Of a stretch of 64,000 bases of DNA, positions 61,601 to 64,000 are shown one piece after another. Origin of the DNA: Mycteria americana (lineage: Eukaryota > Chordata > Aves > Ciconiiformes > Ciconiidae); the NCBI RefSeq assembly GCF_035582795.1, contig NC_134366.1:151575519-151639518 (forward strand). The letters are read 5' to 3'. The notes beneath the pieces are model-generated. The model worked only from the letters and a program-made list of their open reading frames with translations, searched no databases and had not been told where the DNA came from. Position numbers and translations under genes: made by a program. Every line of letters starts with the position of its first letter. Position 1 is the first letter of the stretch.

Positions 61601-63893
61601 CTACAATATGTGTTTCTTTATTGCTTTTCTTTCCCGTTTTATTTTATACTCCTGTGCATATGTTTATAGTGAATAACCATATATGTTCCTGGATGATTAC
61701 TGGTACTCATTGTTTTCCTTATCCATCACGTCTCATTCTCACTATAGTTTCTTTCCCTGGATGAATGAATATACACCTTGGAATGCATCTTCTTACTCTA
61801 TCATAAAGCCGAGATAAAAATGCCTAACAAGTGAAACAATGAGTAGCAGATACACAGCAATCCAGGTTTGCTCTTGTTTCTGACAGGAAGCAGGCAGAAC
61901 ACATACAGGATACTCTGGATGTCTCTTTCTGTAATAAATAGTGAAATATATATGATGATGTGTTGTGTGAATCTGATCCACATTCTCTTAGGAGTATTTG
62001 GAATTACTATCTTATTGTGCCAAAGGTGAGTGCAGAATCTGGGAAGGCATCTCTTCCATAAGCAGACACTGTAGATTGGATGCAGCTTGACTCTTTACCA
62101 TGTTCCAATGAAAACAAGAATAATTTTTGTGCTGCCTTAAAAGGCAAGCTTGAGAATGATACCAAATGTTGCAGCACATGTGTTGATTTGTTATGTTACA
62201 TTTCAGCTGTTAGTTATGCTAATGGAACAGTTTCACATATTTTGGTTTGATGTATTTACTTTAATGGCTATGTGTATGTAGCTCTCTGCAATTGCCTGGT
62301 AATGCTGATTGTACGATGTTCTGCTGTCACCACCAGGCCAGCACTGGAAATAAGATAAGAAAAGTGAAAAAGACCTGGGCCTTAATTTTCAGCCATGCAA
62401 CCACTGCAGAAAGAGCGTAAGCTGGTGTGAAATGAAACCAAATTGAAAACCATCATGGACCATAGCCTAAGATTTGGCCTGCAACAAAACGTTTAGGAAA
62501 ATGAAGACCCAGTCTAGATATGGTTAACTTGCATGCCTGGTGTGAGCTGGGTCCCTAGCCACACACAGGCCTGGGCAGATACAGGAGACAGTCAGTCTTA
62601 GGGGTACAGTCAGTTGCCCTCAGCCTCAGGCCATAAGTAGAGCTGGAGGGGAAAACAACTAAATAGGGAAGCAGTTCAAGTTAGCCAGTGTGTGACAGGA
62701 GAGAGGGAGGAATCTGTGCCTCGGCCTCTGCTTGCAGTTTCTGTACAAATAACAATGATTCAGGTGAGAATTCTGGACAAATATGCAAAATTCTGTCATT
62801 TGCCCCAGTAAAACCTCCAAGTAGGAAATTAAGACAAATTCAAGGAAGTCCAGATGCTCAGTAACATAAGCCATACAAAGAGATTATTCTCCACTGCTCT
62901 CTACAGATATTTGTTCCAATGACATGTGAAGTAGCTTTGCTCTATTACAGCATATATTGAAATATGCAGATAGGATGTACTCCTACATGAGGTTTACAGA
63001 GGAAAAACAGACCGAAGTTTCACAAAGTGATTTTAAAAGTTGCTTGGAGTCCTTCTAATGATATCACACTGCTGCAGCCTCCTTCCCTGGCAGCATCAGA
63101 GTATTCTGCAGTCGGTGAGAGCTATAAGCATCCATGTGGTGAACCAGTTCATTTTTGTTTTATTCCCTGACTTAAAGTGCATGCTCAATTAAGAATACTC
63201 GTTTATAGGAAATACCAGTTCTGCTTGACAGTAAATGAAGGTCTAAAGATCAAATGGGGGAGGATGACAACTGCAAAAAGAGCATGATGCCCTGACAATC
63301 AGAAAAGGAAAAACAGGACTGACAACTGAAAAATCCATTCTCATGACTAAGGTCATTATCTGAGGTCTGGACTGTGAGACCTGCAATTCTAACCCACACA
63401 GGAGATGGAAGGAAAGGTACAGCACAATTAGATGATTTAGAAAAAAATGTTATCTCTGATGTTAACACTAAGCAGACAATTTCCAAATATGACACAGAGT
63501 AGCAAAGGGGAGATTAGGTAAACTGAGTATAGTAGATAAAACTAGGAACATACAACAGAGCCTAGAAATCAAACTATGCATGTTTAACATTTAAATCAAG
63601 AAATTCCATGGAAACAATCCAAAGAGCTTCTTTTACTGTCCACAAACCAGATTTTCTTTGGTGTGGGTTGTCAAGATTTGGAAACTTTTCTACTCTCTAT
63701 CTTCTTTTCAGTCCTTACACTGAACAAATATATTTGTGAAAGGAATGAACAAATGTATTTGTGAAAGGAAAACACATTATTTACAACTTACTTGAGCTTG
63801 TGTGCATATTTTAAAAGGATGAAGAGTTTCTTGGTAGAAAAGCTGATGATAAGCCTGTAGGTCAAACCAAAAGTATGCGCTGTTCTTCCACAA
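34521..63893 (-). CDS. RGS22: RGS22, 3' half (13 coding exons, C-terminal 592 residues)
   Basis: RGS22 is a large regulator of G-protein signalling, mainly expressed in testis and reported to bind G-alpha 12/13 and 11. Exons on the - strand run from 63893 down to 34521. All 12 junctions keep phase, and the protein matches the vertebrate family along its length. Domains by residue of this fragment: the C-terminal part of an RGS-like domain (1-99, WFDLQAYHQLFYQ to EPWMKMVEADKHTYGK); a linker; a second RGS-like domain (about 163-288, LSDLIHDKEKLEQFWAFL, MDLMCWLDIEQF, KNKYLNKKYFFGPNSPA); a basic linker; a third RGS domain (about 329-443, AFRKALLNPVTAYQFQRF to FKFWPKF); and a Lys/Ser-rich tail. 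The N-terminal half lies to the right of the window. The human protein is about 1,260 residues. Confidence 0.95.
34664..35251 (-). other. RGS22 intron (588 bp)
   Basis: Contains a 17-bp tandem duplication at 34872-34905. Nothing else recognised. Confidence 0.8.
34872..34905. repeat. 17-bp tandem duplication
   Basis: GTTTCATCTCTCTGATT occurs twice in direct succession, identical. Confidence 0.92.
35252..35354 (-). CDS. RGS22: RGS22 coding exon (tail helix)
   Basis: 103 bp, 34 codons plus one base. The acceptor is tggttcttgcag and the donor gttgtt. It encodes ASWSYSKYIEALEQERILL then KMQEDLEKNSSSFLT. The SKYIEALEQERILLK helix is well conserved in RGS22. Confidence 0.93.
35355..37042 (-). other. 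RGS22 intron (1.7 kb)
   Basis: Nothing recognised beyond the splice signals. The 36193-36435 (+) open frame is hydrophobic but has no support. Confidence 0.75.
37043..37150 (-). CDS. RGS22: RGS22 coding exon (tail)
   Basis: 108 bp, 36 codons, phase 0. The acceptor is ttattggcag|GG and the donor gtgaat. It encodes GKEVGTKLISLSSSALVDEA then GVERGQASFSNGYGWQ. This serine-rich, weakly conserved linker is supported mainly by its splice sites, phase and position. Confidence 0.85.
37728..37905 (+). repeat. Ancient MIR/L2-type repeat fragment
   Basis: CCAAAACTCTTTATGAACAT, CACAACATCCCCATGAGGCA, then CATCTTGCAAATGAGAAAGT follow the order of the amniote MIR/L2 3' consensus (CTCAAAG...TTTACAAACATT, CAC..CCC.GTGAGG, CAT.TTACAGATGAGGAAACTGAGG). 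Decayed but clear. Confidence 0.65.
39840..39970 (+). repeat. Ancient MIR SINE fragment
   Basis: TGTGTGGCCTTGAGTAACAC, then TCCTTAGTTTTCATGTGTCT, then AAAAGAGGATAACAATG align word by word with the MIR core (TGTGTGACCTTGGGCAAGTC, CCTCAGTTTCCTCATCTGTA, AAATGGGGATAATA). Confidence 0.7.
40917..41057 (-). CDS. RGS22: RGS22 coding exon (end of third RGS domain)
   Basis: 141 bp, 47 codons, phase 0. The acceptor is tctttctgtgcag and the donor gtaagg. It encodes MTIFALLFKFWPKFSKF, then a lysine/arginine-rich helix (ERKKGKKMRKKEGK). The exon's first codon is ATG but it is internal. The basic stretch could bind membrane lipids or act as a nuclear signal (inference). Confidence 0.95.
41058..42609 (-). 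other. RGS22 intron (1.55 kb)
   Basis: Nothing recognised beyond the splice signals. Confidence 0.8.
42610..42789 (-). CDS. RGS22: RGS22 coding exon (third RGS domain, middle)
   Basis: 180 bp, 60 codons, phase 0. The acceptor is cgtctgtcag and the donor gtaaga. It encodes DLCHSHCDDATVQKKITAI, FINSTVPPALQIDIPAEQA, and ELGPYIFREAQ. This is the most conserved part of RGS22, including the loop with paired His/Cys residues. The ATG at 42837 is in the intron. Confidence 0.96.
42790..45736 (-). other. RGS22 intron (2.9 kb)
   Basis: AT-rich, with a moderately GC-richer block at 44640-45260. No supported exon or mobile element. Open frames there (for example 45021-45266 +) have no splice or protein support. 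Confidence 0.75.
45737..45898 (-). CDS. RGS22: RGS22 coding exon (start of third RGS domain)
   Basis: 162 bp, 54 codons, phase 0. The acceptor is cttcttttgacag and the donor gtatgg. It encodes HVDNKWVSSSSEIIAFRKAL, then NPVTAYQFQRFVSLKGDLLE, then NGVLFWQEVQKYK. The last segment is the classic RGS helix order (bundle helix followed by LxFWQEVQxYK). Confidence 0.96.
45899..47902 (-). other. RGS22 GC-AG intron (2.0 kb)
   Basis: Starts GCAAGT (47902 downward) and ends CAG (45901-45899). It contains a T-rich stretch near 46058-46090. No other element recognised. Confidence 0.85.
47903..47965 (-). CDS. RGS22: RGS22 coding exon (short, followed by a GC donor)
   Basis: 63 bp, 21 codons, phase 0. 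The acceptor is gttcaaccatag. It encodes IRDITEDLPRQKQEKTTRM then WK. The 3' border reads GGAAG|gcaagt: the donor is GC, in the strong AAG|GCAAGT context typical of GC-AG introns. Phase and the following exon (HVDNKWVSS) confirm the border. A frame read through it (47594-47911) is intron. Confidence 0.9.
47966..49781 (-). other. RGS22 intron (1.8 kb)
   Basis: Contains a (GA)n-rich stretch near 49355-49379. No other exon or mobile element was recognised. Confidence 0.8.
49355..49379. repeat. (GA)n microsatellite
   Basis: A short GA-repeat run interrupted by GGGA. Confidence 0.75.
49782..49940 (-). CDS. RGS22: RGS22 coding exon (end of second RGS-like domain)
   Basis: 159 bp, 53 codons, phase 0 at both ends. 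The acceptor is ggattgcttag and the donor gtaatt. It encodes LMHSGGGWRQILHDRLSA, then LEIQQCIQKRLEKQWLPLF, ending GTEGQAK. A nearer AG at 49924-49925 (cattcag) would break phase, so the upstream one at 49941-49942 is used. The segment closes the second RGS-like fold. Confidence 0.93.
49941..50552 (-). other. RGS22 intron (612 bp)
   Basis: Nothing recognised beyond the splice signals. Confidence 0.85.
50553..50715 (-). CDS. RGS22: RGS22 coding exon (second RGS-like domain core)
   Basis: 163 bp. One base completes Gly, then 54 codons follow, ending in phase 0. The acceptor is aaatttgtttgtag and the donor gtacca. It encodes MDLMCWLDIEQFRKM, a lysine-rich helix, then KNKYLNKKYFFGPNSPA. The last is a signature of this family. 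An open frame starting at its ATG over-runs the donor by 16 codons. Confidence 0.95.
51323..51500. mobile_element. Non-autonomous hAT transposon (MITE), 178 bp
   Basis: Perfect 14-bp terminal inverted repeats start CAGTGGTCTCCAAA. They are flanked by CTCTAGAC (51315-51322) and GTCTAAAC (51501-51508), a diverged 8-bp target duplication fitting the hAT/Charlie preference nTCTAGAn. The inside is non-coding and AT-rich. The CAGTGG ends and 8-bp duplication place it in the hAT superfamily. Confidence 0.88.
51720..51755. repeat. 18-bp tandem duplication
   Basis: GATAAGCAGCAACATGAC occurs twice, back to back and identical, with a third partial GATG start. Recent slippage or duplication in an RGS22 intron. 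Confidence 0.92.
52565..52731 (-). CDS. RGS22: RGS22 coding exon (start of second RGS-like domain)
   Basis: 167 bp, from phase 0 to two leftover bases (GG). The acceptor ends tttcctcag and the donor is gtacat. It encodes STVADTDLPSCPDALKEDQ, then a linker, then LSDLIHDKEKLEQFWAFLNE. Two AG choices exist at the acceptor; only the first keeps phase. The leftover GG joins C at 50715 to make Gly. Confidence 0.92.
52732..53258 (-). other. RGS22 intron (527 bp)
   Basis: Short AT-rich intron. Nothing further was recognised. Confidence 0.85.
53259..53351 (-). CDS. RGS22: RGS22 coding exon (linker after RGS-like domain)
   Basis: 93 bp, 31 codons, phase 0. The acceptor is ttttattag and the donor gtaaga. 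It encodes VELVEETRQLDAVYFRKLQ then TLHQESGSKKDE. The VELVEETRQLD block is strongly conserved in RGS22. Confidence 0.93.
53648..53690. repeat. TATTGTGTA-type simple repeat
   Basis: The words TATTGTGTATA and TAGTGTGT are repeated about four times in 43 bp. Confidence 0.7.
55514..56540 (+). mobile_element. Old CR1/L3-type LINE fragment (3' end of ORF2 and tail)
   Basis: Read on the + strand, GGAGTCTCACAGGGATCTGT is the DNA form of the reverse-transcriptase motif G-V-P/S-Q-G-S, followed by a decayed AAGTTTGCAAA (K-F-A) stretch. Later words match L3/CR1: CTTGAGTACTGCTTGCATCT, TGGAACGCCTTCTGTAAG and ACCATGGAACCCACTGC, in the right order and spacing. It is full of stops and indels, so it is a dead copy. 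The right limit is approximate. Confidence 0.75.
57652..57846 (-). CDS. RGS22: RGS22 coding exon (end of RGS-like domain)
   Basis: 195 bp, 65 codons, phase 0. The acceptor is ttttattttag and the donor gtaact. It starts FLYATYIAPSASMDIGLHQS and ends with EEYILTVLQEPWMKMVEAD then KHTYGK. The helix pair around FDPAEEYILTVL is the familiar late part of an RGS domain. The ATG at 57810 is internal. Confidence 0.94.
61371..61500 (-). repeat. Possible decayed CR1 LINE 3' end
   Basis: GACAGAATCATATGATGG followed by GGTCTTTAATGGAAAGTC and AACCCCCATCATCACTTCCC follows the order of words in reversed avian CR1 3' ends. Identity is low, and alignment is needed. Confidence 0.3.
63721..63770. repeat. 25-bp tandem duplication
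   Basis: Two adjacent 25-bp copies (63721-63745 and 63746-63770) differ at one base (A to G). Each starts TGAACAAAT and ends GTGAAAGGAA. They lie just inside the donor side of the intron. Confidence 0.9.
63792..63893 (-). CDS. RGS22: RGS22 coding exon (first in window, RGS-like domain)
   Basis: 102 bp, 34 codons, phase 0 at both ends. On the - strand the acceptor ends ...catctccag and the donor is gtaagt. It encodes LWKNSAYFWFDLQAYHQLF followed by a tail ending CTQAQ. The aromatic-rich start is the helical core of an RGS fold. The preceding exon lies beyond 64000. Confidence 0.93.
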
Positions 63894-64000
63894 CTGGAGA
63901 TGAAAAATAGCGTAAGTTATTGCTACCCAAATATCACAGCTTTATAAAAGGTTGACTTTCCAATGCGAGTAATTATTTATTTCCTTGGGGTCATCATAAA

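Larger units (their letters stand above)
57847..63791 (-). other. RGS22 intron (5.9 kb)
   Basis: The largest intron here. The flanking exons are contiguous in the protein, so no exon is missing. It contains a 25-bp tandem duplication at 63721-63770 and a possible CR1 fragment near 61370-61500. Otherwise it is AT-rich and featureless. Confidence 0.8.

Noticed and set aside
1-64000. A previously undescribed gene system, CRISPR array, operon or toxin system
   Set aside because: The window is ordinary vertebrate genic and intergenic DNA; nothing in the sequence supports such a system.

Overview
This window is ordinary vertebrate nuclear DNA, most probably from a bird. It holds three genes in the order VPS13B (+), COX6C (-), RGS22 (-), which is the neighbour order I know from human 8q22. 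All coding sequence is split into short exons with GT/AG (once GC/AG) borders. The bird assignment rests on compact spacing, a 772-bp solo LTR whose sequence I recognise from many bird genomes (32397-33168), and old amniote repeats (CR1/L3-type, MIR-type, a hAT MITE) with no primate or rodent elements.

Layout. 1-10262: the last three coding exons of VPS13B on the + strand (last 198 residues, ending at the stop codon at 8452-8454), then a 3' UTR of up to about 1.8 kb. 10263-13204: intergenic tail-to-tail space. 13205-about 19110: complete COX6C on the - strand, with a 5' UTR exon in a CpG island, two coding exons encoding 77 residues, and a separate 3' UTR exon. 18600-19760: the CpG island, with NRF-1-like and ETS-like sites and an 81-bp pure purine tract. 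19760-34520: about 15 kb of intergenic DNA holding the solo LTR, an LTR-like promoter/poly(A) arrangement near 21 kb and an old dispersed element near 24.4 kb. 34521-63893: 13 coding exons of RGS22 on the - strand, giving its C-terminal 592 residues with one partial and two complete RGS-type domains. The 5' half of RGS22 lies beyond the right edge and the 5' bulk of VPS13B beyond the left edge.

The exon chains were built by hand. In every case the reading phase carries across the junctions and the protein agrees with the vertebrate family as I remember it. The three genes do not form a pathway: VPS13B is a Golgi/endosome lipid-transfer protein, COX6C a subunit of mitochondrial complex IV, and RGS22 a mostly testis-expressed regulator of G-protein signalling. 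I found no CRISPR, operon, tRNA/rRNA gene or new gene system. The points most worth a second look are a GC-AG intron in RGS22, its uncertain last exon, the cleanly delimited solo LTR and hAT MITE, perfect palindromes, and a telomere-motif inverted repeat.
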